Source of the DNA: JACVRW01 sp963728495
Lineage (GTDB): Bacteria; Actinomycetota; Thermoleophilia; Solirubrobacterales; Thermoleophilaceae
DNA: 64,000 bases
Direction: 5' to 3'
Assembly: GCA_963728495.1 (NCBI GenBank)
Contig: CAVSKI010000010.1
Span: forward strand, 1-64,000
Below, one piece after another: positions 8,394 to 16,280 of this stretch (position 1 is its first letter; each line of letters begins with the position of its first letter). Under the pieces are notes generated by a model. That model did not search any database. It had not been told where the DNA came from and worked only from the letters and a program-made list of their open reading frames with translations. A program made the position numbers and the translations under genes.

Positions 8394-8732
8394 ATGGCTG
8401 ACGAGCGCGAGCCCGACGCGGTGGTGGACCTGCTGGGCGGGACCGGGACGGGGCCCCTGTGGGGAATGGCCAGCAGCGACCTGAACGCGACCCTCCTCGC
8501 GTGGCCGCCCGGTCATGAACTGGTCGCAGACACGAACTCCGAGCTCGATGTCCTCCTCATCGTGCTGGAAGGCGGCGGAGTCGCCACGGTCGACGAGCAA
8601 GAGCACGCGCTTGTTCCCGGGAGTGCGCTGCTAGCCGAGAAAGGAAGCTCAAGGGCGATCCGTGCCGGCGCGGACGGCGTCCGCTACCTCTCGGTTCATA
8701 GACGCCGGGGGCCCTTGCAGATCCACGGGTAG
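8394..8732 (+). CDS. Cupin-domain protein
   Basis: A 112-residue single-domain protein. The strand-rich core (LNATLLAWPPGHEL; VLLIVLEGGGVATVD; HALVPGSALLAEKGSSRAI; VRYLSVHRRRGPLQIHG) matches a small cupin beta-barrel. The usual metal-binding histidines of motif 1 are mostly lacking (PPGHEL supplies one), so it may be a sensor or binding protein rather than an enzyme. The ATG at 8394 was chosen because the upstream codons are the hairpin region. It ends 10 nt before the truncated hemerythrin gene. Confidence 0.7.
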   Translation: MADEREPDAVVDLLGGTGTGPLWGMASSDLNATLLAWPPGHELVADTNSELDVLLIVLEGGGVATVDEQEHALVPGSALLAEKGSSRAIRAGADGVRYLSVHRRRGPLQIHG

Positions 8733-8742
8733 CGTCTGCAAC

Positions 8743-8937
8743 ATGAAGCGCAGCAAGGCTCTGCGAGCGTTATCGCACCAGCACCACCAAGGACTGTTCG
8801 CGGCGCTCCAGCTCAAGCGCGCCGGGCGGGAGGCTGCGGTCGAGGCACGCACAGCCTTCCTCGACTTCTTCGAGCGCGAAGTCGCGAGCCACTTCCGGGC
8901 CGAGGAGGACCTGCTGCTGCCGGCCTTCGTATCGTAG
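8743..8937 (+). pseudogene. Hemerythrin HHE-domain protein, C-terminally truncated
   Basis: A 64-residue remnant. LSHQHHQGLFAALQLKRA and FFEREVASHFRAEEDLLLPAF are the first two helices of a cytosolic HHE hemerythrin, with the first His ligands (SHQHH) and the H-x3-E motif present. The stop at 8935-8937 removes the third and fourth helices that carry the remaining iron ligands, so a di-iron site cannot form. The sequence beyond the stop belongs to an unrelated minus-strand remnant, so the loss looks like a recombination break rather than a point mutation. Confidence 0.65.
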
Positions 8938-8940
8938 TTT

Positions 8941-9300
8941 TCTCGTTCCAGGGGCTACGAGCGCCCTGGCTGCGGCGACGCCGAGCGGGACGGCAGCGTG
9001 GCTGTTATAGACCGGGCTGGAACCATCGAGGAGGATCGACACCATGGCGAGGCCCTGGAGGCTGACCGAGCCCTCTGCAAGAGGTTCGGAGAGCGCGAGG
9101 AGCAGCGCGCCGTTCGCCTGATCTCCCGGCGACGGATCAGCGAGGGCGGTCTGTCGGCTGTCTCGACAGCTCCGCGCAGCGCGTAGCGAAGCCCGCCCTG
9201 GTCTTCGGCGCCGGAGCTGTCCAACTCGCAGGCTCAGCTCATCACTCTGTATTGGATCAGCTCCCGCTGCGAGCTCGCGATCCAGGTCTGACGCGCGCAA
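8941..9300 (-). pseudogene. Decayed homologue of the 5074-5577 hypothetical gene
   Basis: Reading the minus strand from ATG at 9300, the N-terminus has LDRELAAGADP and LSLRVGQL, matching LDRELALGADP and LGDRAAQL of the plus-strand protein. The C-terminal part (ANGALLLALSEPLAEGSVSL, then AMVSILLDGSSP) matches its other half. The middle ~35 residues read sensibly only in another frame (the frame open at 8955-9224, with ALRGAVETADRPP), implying two compensating indels. The frame stays open to 8770 but homology stops near 8941, next to the hemerythrin break. The remaining bases to 9420 hold nothing I recognise. Confidence 0.5.
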
Positions 9301-9420
9301 GCAGGTGACGAAACGCAGCCACCGCCGCCGAGCAGCAGACCTCTCGACCGCCGCGCCAACCGCCCGGCAGGCACCACTGGCGGCGGCCGACCCGCGGGGA
9401 AACGGAAGTCTAGGCGTCGG

Positions 9421-9888
9421 TCATGCCACCCGCTGGGTTGGCCACTCCCGACTCTCGAACCAGGCGAGGTCGGCGTCATCGAGCTGCTTGCCGGCCTGAG
9501 CTGCCTCTTCTGCGGCCACGCGGCGGGCGATGAGCGGCGTTACGGCCGAGCGAACGTCCCGGCACTCGCGAGCGCAGCGGGCGAACGCAGCGGCGACGTC
9601 GTGCAGCGTGCTGATCAGCCGCACCTCTTGCTCGCGGGACAGCCGATCGACGGGCGGCCCGGCGAGGACATCCGAATCGAGGTCGCGTCGCCGCGCGGCA
9701 ATCCCTGGGGACGCGTGTGCGGCCAGCTGATACCAAGCCGCGCTGAGCGCTTGAAGGGTGTCCTCCAGCGCCGCGAGCGAATCGGGCGTCGCTGCATAAC
9801 TCTCTGGCGGGTGGGCGGCTGCCTGGAAGTTCCGGGCCGCCTCGACCAGGTCGTACGCGCGGTCTTGAAGATGACTTGTGGTGTTCAT
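9421..9888 (-). CDS. Hypothetical helical protein
   Basis: A 155-residue, almost entirely alpha-helical protein read from ATG at 9888 (MNTTSHLQDRAYDLVEAARN). It is rich in Ala, Arg and Glu with helices such as LAALEDTLQALSAAWYQLAAH and VRLISTLHDVAAAFARCAREC. No signal peptide, membrane helix or known motif is visible. The two cysteines in AFARCARECRD could bind a metal or form a disulfide. Helical content suggests a four-helix-bundle-like protein of unknown function. The ATG is supported by loss of coherent sequence upstream. Confidence 0.6.
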   Translation of the reverse strand: MNTTSHLQDRAYDLVEAARNFQAAAHPPESYAATPDSLAALEDTLQALSAAWYQLAAHASPGIAARRRDLDSDVLAGPPVDRLSREQEVRLISTLHDVAAAFARCARECRDVRSAVTPLIARRVAAEEAAQAGKQLDDADLAWFESREWPTQRVA

Positions 9889-9907
9889 ACCGACAATGGT
9901 CGCCGGC

Positions 9908-10243
9908 CTATCGAGCCTGAGGAATGGGGCGCAACCCCCAATTGGGTCCACTTCTTCTCCCATTCGCGGAGGCCGAAGCCGGGACGTCGTCAGGCGCGGG
10001 GCAGCGGGGTCGGGCTCGCTCGGGACGGCGATCCGGCGCCTCGGGGGCCGGTAGGGGCGGCGGAGCGGGCAGGGCCTGGTCGTCCGGGCCGAAGACCTCA
10101 CGCTCGGACTTGCCTTCGAGCAGCTCCACGAACTGCTCGCGCTCAATCGTCTCCCGGCGCAGCAGAATGTCTGAGGTCTTATCGAGGTGCTCGCGATGGT
10201 CCTCGAGGATGCCGCGGGCCGCCTGGTGGGCCTCGTCGACCAT
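9908..10243 (-). pseudogene. FtsH protease C-terminal fragment
   Basis: The first ~50 residues read from 10243 (VDEAHQAARGILEDHREHL, then LLRRETIEREQFVELLEGK) match the extreme C-terminal helical tail of the membrane AAA+ protease FtsH. The AAA ATPase domain, the HExxH zinc site and the membrane anchors are all missing. The remaining 60 residues are Pro/Ala-rich tail. No FtsH sequence is seen upstream, so this is a stranded 3' end, showing loss of at least 1.5 kb. Confidence 0.6.
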
Positions 10244-10484
10244 GTCATCGTGATCGGAGCCGCCGCTAGGCGAGCTCCGTTCTATCCAGCTCCGACTGCC
10301 GCTGATGCTGGTTCCGGGACTGAACGCCGCCGAGGACGCGGGGCCTGTCGTTCTTGGTCGCGCCTTCGCCGGCCGAGTCGTGCTCCGACCGGTTGGGGGG
10401 GCCTACCGGATGGAGCCATGCCTGGGTGCAAGTGCACCTTGCGGACCATGGTCGGCAGACCGGGTTGAGTCGACAGTTCAGCCT

Positions 10485-10913
10485 ATGAGATCAGCACGGA
10501 CACCTCGGTATGCGCTCGCGGCGACCCTGGTTGGGGCGGGCATTGCCTGCATCGAGCTTTCTGCGGGCGCAGGCTGGACGATGATCCTCCTTGGCGCTTG
10601 GTTCGCTGTACACACCGCGCAGCTCGGCTCCGCGATCCTCCTAAACCTTCCCTCCGACGCGACAAAGCTCGGACATGAGGCAAGAGGCATCGCCGAGGAT
10701 GTTGTGGACGAGGTCGACACAAGCACGGCGGAGGCTGCCCGTGCCACGGCGGCCGTGGGCCCCGGCCTGGCCGCTACCGCCGGATTCGATGCCCACCGCC
10801 GGATTCGATGCCCGCCCGCCAACCCGCCGCGCCGTCGCCCGCGCGGCCGAGCACCGCGATCACGGTCTGGCGAACGATCCTCGAGCTGGCAGAAGAGGAG
10901 GCCGCCGATCTGA
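10485..10913 (+). CDS. Small membrane protein, probably with a scrambled C-terminus
   Basis: A 142-residue frame from ATG at 10485. Residues ~8-55 give two hydrophobic segments (YALAATLVGAGIACIEL and WTMILLGAWFAVHTAQLGSA), then an acidic helix (GHEARGIAEDVVDEVD). The sequence is sensible up to about residue 98 (GPGLAATAG), where a 19-bp tandem duplication begins. After that it is Arg/Pro-rich shadow coding over a USP fragment in another frame. I infer that the true 3' end has been lost and the ORF now runs into foreign sequence. Function unknown. Confidence 0.5.
   Translation: MRSARTPRYALAATLVGAGIACIELSAGAGWTMILLGAWFAVHTAQLGSAILLNLPSDATKLGHEARGIAEDVVDEVDTSTAEAARATAAVGPGLAATAGFDAHRRIRCPPANPPRRRPRGRAPRSRSGERSSSWQKRRPPI
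10776..10813. repeat. Perfect 19-bp tandem duplication
   Basis: ACCGCCGGATTCGATGCCC occurs twice head to tail (10776-10794 and 10795-10813). It lies exactly where the membrane-protein frame gives way to the USP fragment. Nineteen is not a multiple of three, so it shifts frame, but removing one copy would not join the two genes. Confidence 0.95.
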
Positions 10914-11029
10914 TCGTGCTCGGCAGCCGCGGCCGCTCCGGAATCAAGTCCATGGTTCTAGGCAGCGTGTCCTACGGCGTCCTCCACAACAGCGAGCGAC
11001 CGCTCCTGATCGTCCCGCCGCTGCGGTAG
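10808..11029 (+). pseudogene. Universal stress protein C-terminal fragment
   Basis: A 73-residue frame whose last ~50 residues (ILELAEEEAADLIVLGSRGR, then VLGSVSYGVLHNSERPLLIV) form the ATP-binding G-x2-G-x9-G-S core and last strand of a USP. The first half of the domain, with the initial strand and its Asp, is absent. The ~20 residues before it are Pro/Ala-rich and come from the duplicated junction. It is the second broken USP in the block. Confidence 0.65.
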
Positions 11030-11206
11030 CGCCGGTGCGCGTCGCCGACGGTGGAAATCATGGCGGATACCCATGGCCGGACGTCGGCCGTCGGCCGTCG
11101 CCTATGCCGCGGACAGACGAACACGAACGGTGGCGAAATACTGGAGCGCTCTATTGCCTGAACTTGGCGCCGGACACCGGCGCCGTCGAACTACCAAGGA
11201 GGAACG

Positions 11207-11635
11207 ATGGAGTCGATTGTCGTAGGAACCGACGGGTCGCAAGCGGCAGAGGCGGCGGTCGAGCAGGCGGCCGACCTGGCGCGTGGAAGCGGCGCGCGCC
11301 TGCACGTGGTGACCGCGTACCCGGATGTCCCCTCGTACCGCGAGAGGATCACGAGCAGCGCCAAGCGCGACTCCATCCAACTACGCGAAGTCGCAGAGAC
11401 GGTGCTGGCGCGAACAGTCCAGAAGCTCACGGACCAAGGCATCGCCGTCGAAACCCACGCCCGCGACGGGGACCCCGCCGAAGCCATTCTCGAGGTGGCC
11501 CAGGAGCGGAAGGCCGATCTCATCGTGGTGGGCAACCGGGGGCTCACCGGCATCGAGCGCTTCCTCCTCGGGAGCGTCTCGAGCAAGCTCTCCCACCATG
11601 CGCCCTGCAGCGTGATGATTGTCCGCCAGAACTAG
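11207..11635 (+). CDS. Universal stress protein (UspA family)
   Basis: A complete 142-residue single-domain USP. It begins MESIVVGTDGSQAAEAAVEQA with the conserved Asp, and ends VVGNRGLTGIERFLLGSVSS plus APCSVMIV, which holds the G-x2-G-x9-G-S ATP-binding motif (about residues 108-122). AAGGAGGAACG places the start at 11207. USPs of this type bind ATP and promote survival under starvation, hypoxia or oxidative stress. It is the intact relative of the two decayed USPs nearby. Confidence 0.93.
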   Translation: MESIVVGTDGSQAAEAAVEQAADLARGSGARLHVVTAYPDVPSYRERITSSAKRDSIQLREVAETVLARTVQKLTDQGIAVETHARDGDPAEAILEVAQERKADLIVVGNRGLTGIERFLLGSVSSKLSHHAPCSVMIVRQN

Positions 11636-11962
11636 AGCGCTCGATGAGGGGTCGTCTCAGCGGGTCGCGGCCCGGCGGACCATGGATCATGCGCGAGCGG
11701 CCGATGCTGCCCTCCAGCTGAAGCTGCTGGGGGTTGTGAAGGCCCGGTAGGGGCTCGTCAAGGCTCCGAGGCCCCGTCCTAGAGCCTAAGATCAGAGCAA
11801 CCGCTGGACGCGCTGGCGCTCGGTCAGATGCTGGAAGACTCGACGGCGCCCCCAAGTGGTGCTGACAAGCGTTCTCCCTACGACCCGCTCCCCGACCCCC
11901 GCGGACCATCCATACGCGCGCGCGAGGACGCTGAAGCATCCTGGTCGAACGTCGGCCAGTAG
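11636..11962. other. Non-coding gap
   Basis: These 327 bases between the USP gene and the convergent DUF389 gene contain no frame with recognisable homology, ribosome-binding site or tRNA-like fold. A short inverted repeat may serve as a terminator for the convergent pair, but I could not define one with confidence. Confidence 0.4.
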
Positions 11963-12916
11963 CTACGGATCGGGCGCCGAGCCGCTCGCGTGACGCTTCA
12001 GCCGGACCTCGTACACGCGGCGCTGCACGGACAGCCTGGCCAGCCCTCCCAGGACGAGCGCGACGAGGTTAACCCCTAGCTGTGCGGCCGCTCCTCCCAC
12101 CTCGGCCCAGTCCGTGTACGCGGTCGCCACACCCATGTTCGCGATGGCCGGGATCGTCGTGACGGAGATCAGCACCCCGATCAACGCGCCAGACTTGGCG
12201 GAGGTCAGCGACAGCACGCCCGCGGTGCCCGCCAGATAGGCGACGAAGAACGAGAAGAAGTCCGGGTTGGAGATGAACTCGGTGAGCGGGCGCACCTCGC
12301 CGGGGCCGTCCGAGTCGATGCCAGTCCACTTGAAGAAGAGCGACCATGCGATGGTCGCCGCGACCGCGGCCGCGATGCCCACCGCCAGCGCGGTGGCGGA
12401 GCGCCTGGCAAGATCGCCGCGCCGCTGGACCACGGCCACACAGAACCCTGCAACAGGACCGAACTCCGGCCCGACCACCATTGCCCCGACGATCAGGATC
12501 GGTGAGTCGAGCAGGATCCCCACCGCCGCGATCAGCGCAGCGATCATCATGAACTCGATGAAGTTGATCGACAGACTGGTCTCCTCCGAGGTCCGAGCCT
12601 CCACCTCCTCCCAGACCACGGCGTCGCCGAAAGGAAGCTCCTCGAGCGCCCTACCGGCATTGTCTGCGGCAGCGGAGAGCTGGGTCTCGATCGGCTCCAT
12701 CGAGATCGAGCCGTCACGCGCGATCCCGAGCTGACGCAGCTCCTCCACGATGATGCTCGCCTCGGGACGCGCGACGTCGCACAGGATCATGTCGCCCTCG
12801 GGCTTGTGCGCGAGCCCCGGGAAGTGTACGACGTTCACGACAGCTGGGGAGGCCGTCAACAGCTCAAGCGCCTTTTGCGCCTCGTGGCCTGGGGCGACTA
12901 TGCGAAGGTGGACCAC
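11963..12916 (-). CDS. DUF389 family membrane protein
   Basis: A 317-residue protein. The first ~110 residues are a soluble domain (HLRIVAPGHEAQKALELL; IIVEELRQLGI). From about residue 118 there are five to six membrane helices beginning FIEFMMIAALIAAVGILLD, followed by the family signature ILIVGAMVVGPEFGPVAG. DUF389 proteins are bacterial membrane proteins of unknown transport function. It is divergent from the tandem USP gene, with a 108-bp shared upstream region. Start at ATG 12916. Confidence 0.88.
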   Translation of the reverse strand: MVHLRIVAPGHEAQKALELLTASPAVVNVVHFPGLAHKPEGDMILCDVARPEASIIVEELRQLGIARDGSISMEPIETQLSAAADNAGRALEELPFGDAVVWEEVEARTSEETSLSINFIEFMMIAALIAAVGILLDSPILIVGAMVVGPEFGPVAGFCVAVVQRRGDLARRSATALAVGIAAAVAATIAWSLFFKWTGIDSDGPGEVRPLTEFISNPDFFSFFVAYLAGTAGVLSLTSAKSGALIGVLISVTTIPAIANMGVATAYTDWAEVGGAAAQLGVNLVALVLGGLARLSVQRRVYEVRLKRHASGSAPDP

Positions 12917-13024
12917 CCGTGAAGCTCCTCGTCTCCGGAAACAATCTCGGATGCGGCCGACCTCCCGTCCGGGGGTCCGGCCGAGGCCCTAGCGGGATTA
13001 CAACTATGCGACGATCGCGGCGGG

Positions 13025-13912
13025 ATGATCCGGTTCAACCTCGACGCTGACAAGCGGATCATCGCAGCCGTCGATGCCACCGAGCGGACGCTTGACGCGT
13101 TGGAGCTGGCACGGCTGCTTTCCCAGACGACGGGCGCGCCGGTCGATCTCGTTAGCGTCTTCGCATACCTCCCGCTGGCAGACCCCGCCGACGAGGAGCT
13201 GACGCGCGTACGCGAGGGGGCGCGCACGATCCTGCGCGAGCTCGCGAACACGAGCGGCCTGGAGGCGGCGGACATAGAGGTCATTCCCGGCAATTGGCCT
13301 GCACGGGAGCTCCAGCGGCTTAGCGAGCAAGACGACACGGGGCTGCTCGTGGTCGGCTCGACGCACCGCGGCGCAGTCGGCCGGGTGCTGCCGGGCGCGG
13401 TCGGCGAGCGTCTGCTGACCGGCGCGGCGTGCCCGGTTGCGCTTGCGCCGCGCGGCTACGCAGAGCAGTCGCCCACGAGCCTCCAACGTGTGGGCGTCGC
13501 CTTCGACGGCTCCGAGGAGGCGAACGGAGCGCTCGAGGTCGCGCGCGCGCTCGTTCGGGTGTCCGGCGCTCACCTGCGCATCATCAGCGTGTTCGAGCCG
13601 CTGGCCTTTGGGGGGATCGCGACGGGACGGATGGGCGGCGCCTCGGTCAACAAGCTCCTGCGCGCGGAGCTTCGCAGCGCACTGGAGGTGGCGGTCGCCG
13701 ACGCCTCGGACGGGGGTGCGCCCGAGGGCCGCTTCCTCGAGGGCTCAGCGGCGGAGCTCCTGGCGGGCGAGAGCACGGAGCTCGACCTGCTCGTGACCGG
13801 CTCGCGCCGCTACGGCCCGCGCACCGCGGTGTTGCTCGGCGGCACTACACATTCACTGATGCGTCGCGCGGCTTGTCCCGGCCTGATCGTGCCTCGCGGC
13901 GCGGCAAGATGA
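13025..13912 (+). CDS. Tandem-domain universal stress protein
   Basis: A 295-residue protein with two USP domains. The first (residues ~8-142) begins RIIAAVDATERTLDALELA and ends LLVVGSTHRGAVGRVLPGAV with ACPVALAP. The second (~155-295) begins RVGVAFDGSEEANGALEVA and ends LLVTGSRRYGPRTAVLLGG with ACPGLIVP. The ATP-binding glycine motif is only loosely kept in both halves. Two-domain USPs of this size are typical of actinobacterial dormancy and hypoxia regulons. It is divergent from DUF389 and precedes a decayed dehydrogenase. Confidence 0.9.
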   Translation: MIRFNLDADKRIIAAVDATERTLDALELARLLSQTTGAPVDLVSVFAYLPLADPADEELTRVREGARTILRELANTSGLEAADIEVIPGNWPARELQRLSEQDDTGLLVVGSTHRGAVGRVLPGAVGERLLTGAACPVALAPRGYAEQSPTSLQRVGVAFDGSEEANGALEVARALVRVSGAHLRIISVFEPLAFGGIATGRMGGASVNKLLRAELRSALEVAVADASDGGAPEGRFLEGSAAELLAGESTELDLLVTGSRRYGPRTAVLLGGTTHSLMRRAACPGLIVPRGAAR

Positions 13913-13941
13913 CCGGCCACGGCTCTGAGAAGGGGTAGGCG

Positions 13942-14312
13942 GTGATCGACGCGCTCATGGAAAAGCTGCCCCAGTATGGGTTTGTGCCCTTTCATGTGCG
14001 CCGCGAGAGCGACGGGTTCATCTTCAGCCGGATCTGGGCCTCGATCAAGCGGGAATGTCTGATGGTCGTCGAGGAGGGGGGTGGCATCGCCGGAGAATGT
14101 CGACCGGATGTGGGAGATCTTCACGAAGCCGGGCGTCCCGCCGTTCAGGCTGATGGACGAGGTTGGGCTCGACGTTGTGCTCAACATCGAAGACCACTAC
14201 GCACAGTGCGTGAGGGCATCCCCGAGGGCCGCGCAAGCTGCTCCGAAAGTACGTCGACGAGGGCCGCCTAGGCATGAAGAGCGGGAGCGGCTTCTACGGC
14301 CACCAAGGCTGA
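13942..14312 (+). pseudogene. 3-hydroxyacyl-CoA dehydrogenase C-terminal domain, frameshifted
   Basis: Three reading frames joined in order give the helical C-terminal domain of a 3-hydroxybutyryl/acyl-CoA dehydrogenase. Frame one has MEKLPQYGFVPFHVR and FIFSRIWASIKRECLMVVEEG. After a six-G run at 14076-14081 (five would keep frame), SPENVDRMWEIFTKPGVPPF and DEVGLDVVLNIEDHY follow. After further small indels near 14200 and at a CGCGC near 14235, KLLRKYVDEGRLGMKSGSGF ends at TGA 14312. The N-terminal NAD-binding domain is missing altogether, so no activity is expected. Confidence 0.7.
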
Positions 14313-14339
14313 CGGAAGGACCACACCACAGGAGGAAGC

Positions 14340-14969
14340 ATGGACGTCACAATCATCGGCACCGGCAACATGGCCCGCGGCATTGGGACGCGCCTAGTTG
14401 CCGGTGGGCACCGCGTGACCGTGTTGGGGAAGGAGCCCGGTGACGCCGAGGCGGTCGTCAAGGAACTCGGCGGCGATGGCGCGGCGCAGGCCGGCCGCTC
14501 GGGCGAGCCAATCGCCGACGACGTCGTCGTCCTCGCCGTCTACTACCCGGACGCGAAGGGCGCCGTCGAGGAGTACGGCGGCGGCCTATCGGGGAAGGTG
14601 CTGATCGACATCACCAACCCGGTGAACGAGACCATCGACGGGCTTGTCACTCCGCCCGACGGCTCGGCCGCTCAGGAGCTGGCCGCGAGCGCCCCGGGAG
14701 CGAGGGTGGTGAAGGCATTCAATACGACCTTTGCGGGCACGCTCATCGACGGCCAGGTCGCTGGTCAGCCACTCGACGTCTTTCTCGCCGGCGATGACGA
14801 GGAGGCCAAAGCCAGCGTTTCGAAGCTCGTGGAGGACGGCGGACTGCGGCCGATCGATGCGGGGCCGCTCAGGCGCGCGCGTGAGCTCGAGGCAGCCGGC
14901 CTGTTGCACATGAGCGTGCAGGGCACGCTCGGGACGGGCTTCGGCAGCGCGCTGAAGATCGTCGCCTAG
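14340..14969 (+). CDS. NADPH-dependent F420 reductase-like oxidoreductase
   Basis: A 209-residue Rossmann protein. The dinucleotide motif IIGTGNMARGIGTRLVAGGH (residues 5-24) is at the N-terminus, and VVKAFNTTFAGTL (~125-137) matches the conserved segment of NADPH:F420 oxidoreductase/NADP oxidoreductase family proteins. AGGAGGAAGC directly precedes the ATG. Actinobacteria use F420, so an F420/NADP hydride transfer role is possible, but many family members act on other substrates. It lies between two pseudogenes and is itself intact. Confidence 0.82.
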   Translation: MDVTIIGTGNMARGIGTRLVAGGHRVTVLGKEPGDAEAVVKELGGDGAAQAGRSGEPIADDVVVLAVYYPDAKGAVEEYGGGLSGKVLIDITNPVNETIDGLVTPPDGSAAQELAASAPGARVVKAFNTTFAGTLIDGQVAGQPLDVFLAGDDEEAKASVSKLVEDGGLRPIDAGPLRRARELEAAGLLHMSVQGTLGTGFGSALKIVA

Positions 14970-14997
14970 GCATGGCGCCTGGGTATCGAGGGCTCGC

Positions 14998-15336
14998 ATG
15001 AGCCACATCGCCATCCTCGGCCTCGCGTCGAGGGAACATGCCGACGGCGCGGGCAATCGCCGAACAGCTCCAGGACCAGGTGAGCTGGACCTGCGCGGCA
15101 TGGCGGTCGGGTGGCGTGACGACCGCGGCGACGTCAGGCTCGATCACACCGTCCCGCTTGCCAGGTCCGGAGCAGTGCAAGGCGCCCTTAGCGGCGGCGT
15201 CGGGCTGTTCCTACTCGCGCCCCTGCTAGGAGCGGCTGTCGGAGGCGCCGCGGGCGCTGGGTGCCGGTATCGCGCCAGCGGAACCACCCATCCGCCGCGG
15301 TCCGGGTGGACGCTCACCGCTCCGTCCCGGGGGTGA
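14998..15336 (+). pseudogene. DUF1269-like membrane protein, truncated
   Basis: The start MSHIAILGLASREHADG and the segment ELDLRGMAVGWRDDRG, then GALSGGVGLFLLAPLLGAAV, match the N-terminal half and glycine-rich membrane hairpin of DUF1269 proteins. The expected ~70-residue C-terminal soluble part is replaced by an unrelated Arg/Pro-rich tail ending at 15336. The linker between the start and ELDL is also shorter than usual, consistent with a deletion. It is the last gene-like element before the tRNA-Leu. Confidence 0.55.
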
Positions 15337-15339
15337 GAT

Positions 15340-15388
15340 GTTCCCACCCGTGTTCCCATGTTGTCAGCAACGTGTTCCCACGTTCCCA
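15340..15388. repeat. Four GTTCCCA direct repeats beside tRNA-Leu
   Basis: GTTCCCA occurs at 15340-15346, 15352-15358, 15374-15380 and 15382-15388, all in the same direction and within 49 bp. They sit about 60 bp outside the 3' end of tRNA-Leu. Short direct repeats at this place resemble arm-type sites of tyrosine integrases in an attachment region. No integrase gene is in the window. Confidence 0.6.
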
Positions 15389-15418
15389 CCGGCGAGGACG
15401 GCACGGGCACCCAGATAG

Positions 15419-15447
15419 CAGAAAACCCCGCTTTTGGGGGGCTTTCC
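15419..15447 (-). terminator. Terminator of tRNA-Leu
   Basis: On the minus strand a G/C stem (AAGCCCC pairing with GGGGTTT, loop CCAAAAGC) is followed by TTTTCT, 3 nt beyond the tRNA 3' end. This is an intrinsic-terminator arrangement. Confidence 0.7.
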
Positions 15448-15449
15448 AA

Positions 15450-15535
<86 letters not shown>

Positions 15536-15613
15536 GTGGACTGGCTGAGTATAGACCCGCGTGCTCGCCCGCCCCTTCGGACCTTGATGCCGTCCGGCGC
15601 AGTGTCTAGTCTG

Positions 15614-15627
15614 CGAACACATGTTCG
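15614..15627 (+). promoter_or_regulatory. LexA operator (SOS box) of lexA
   Basis: CGAACACATGTTCG is a perfect match to the actinobacterial/Gram-positive SOS box CGAAC-N4-GTTCG, 38 nt before the lexA start. TAGTCT just upstream (15606-15611) can serve as the -10 element, so bound LexA would cover the transcription start, giving autorepression. Confidence 0.9.
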
Positions 15628-15665
15628 GATACGGCAACAAGAAGCGGGTTTCGAAGGGAGTTTGA

Positions 15666-16280
15666 ATGGTCGACCTGAACCTCACGAAACGCCAGCAGGA
15701 GATCTTCGACTACATCAAGCGCTACGGGAGCCAGCACGGCTATCCGCCGACGGTGCGGGATATCGGGAAGGCGATCGGGCTCACCTCCTCGTCCACCGTG
15801 CACGCGCACCTGGCGAACCTCGAGAAGCTCGGATTGGTCAAACGGGATCCGACCAAGCCGCGTGCGCTCGAGGTGCTGGTCGACAAGGCGCGCGAGGCGG
15901 TCACGGGAGGCGGGCTGCCGCTGGTCGGCCAGGTCGCCGCGGGATCGCCGGTGTTGGCCGAGGAGAACATCGAGGAGTACGTGCCGGTCCCGGAGATCGC
16001 CGGCGGCGAGGAAGGCGAGTTCGTGCTGAAGGTCAAGGGCGACTCGATGGTCAACGCCGGCATCCTCGAGGGCGACCACGTGATCGTGTGCAAGCAGGAC
16101 ACGGCCAAGAACGGCGAGATCGTCGTGGCGCTGGTGGGCGACGAAGCGACCGTCAAGCGCTTCTTTCGCGAAGAGGACCACATCCGGCTGCAGCCCGAGA
16201 ACGACACGCTGGAACCGATCCTGACGCGCGACGTGCAGCTGCTGGGCCGCGTGGTCGGGGTATGCCGGAGGGTGTCGTGA
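15666..16280 (+). CDS. lexA: LexA repressor
   Basis: A 204-residue SOS repressor. The N-terminal winged helix (residues ~1-65) includes LTKRQQEIFDYIKRY and the recognition region GLTSSSTVHAHLANLEKLG. The self-cleavage bond is Ala-Gly in GQVAAGSPVLAEE (~residues 90-102). The catalytic Ser is in VKGDSMVNAGI and the Lys in ATVKRFFRE. The SOS box upstream shows that it represses itself. ATG at 15666 follows GGGAGTTTGA. Its stop overlaps the GTG start of a small zinc-ribbon gene. Confidence 0.97.
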   Translation: MVDLNLTKRQQEIFDYIKRYGSQHGYPPTVRDIGKAIGLTSSSTVHAHLANLEKLGLVKRDPTKPRALEVLVDKAREAVTGGGLPLVGQVAAGSPVLAEENIEEYVPVPEIAGGEEGEFVLKVKGDSMVNAGILEGDHVIVCKQDTAKNGEIVVALVGDEATVKRFFREEDHIRLQPENDTLEPILTRDVQLLGRVVGVCRRVS

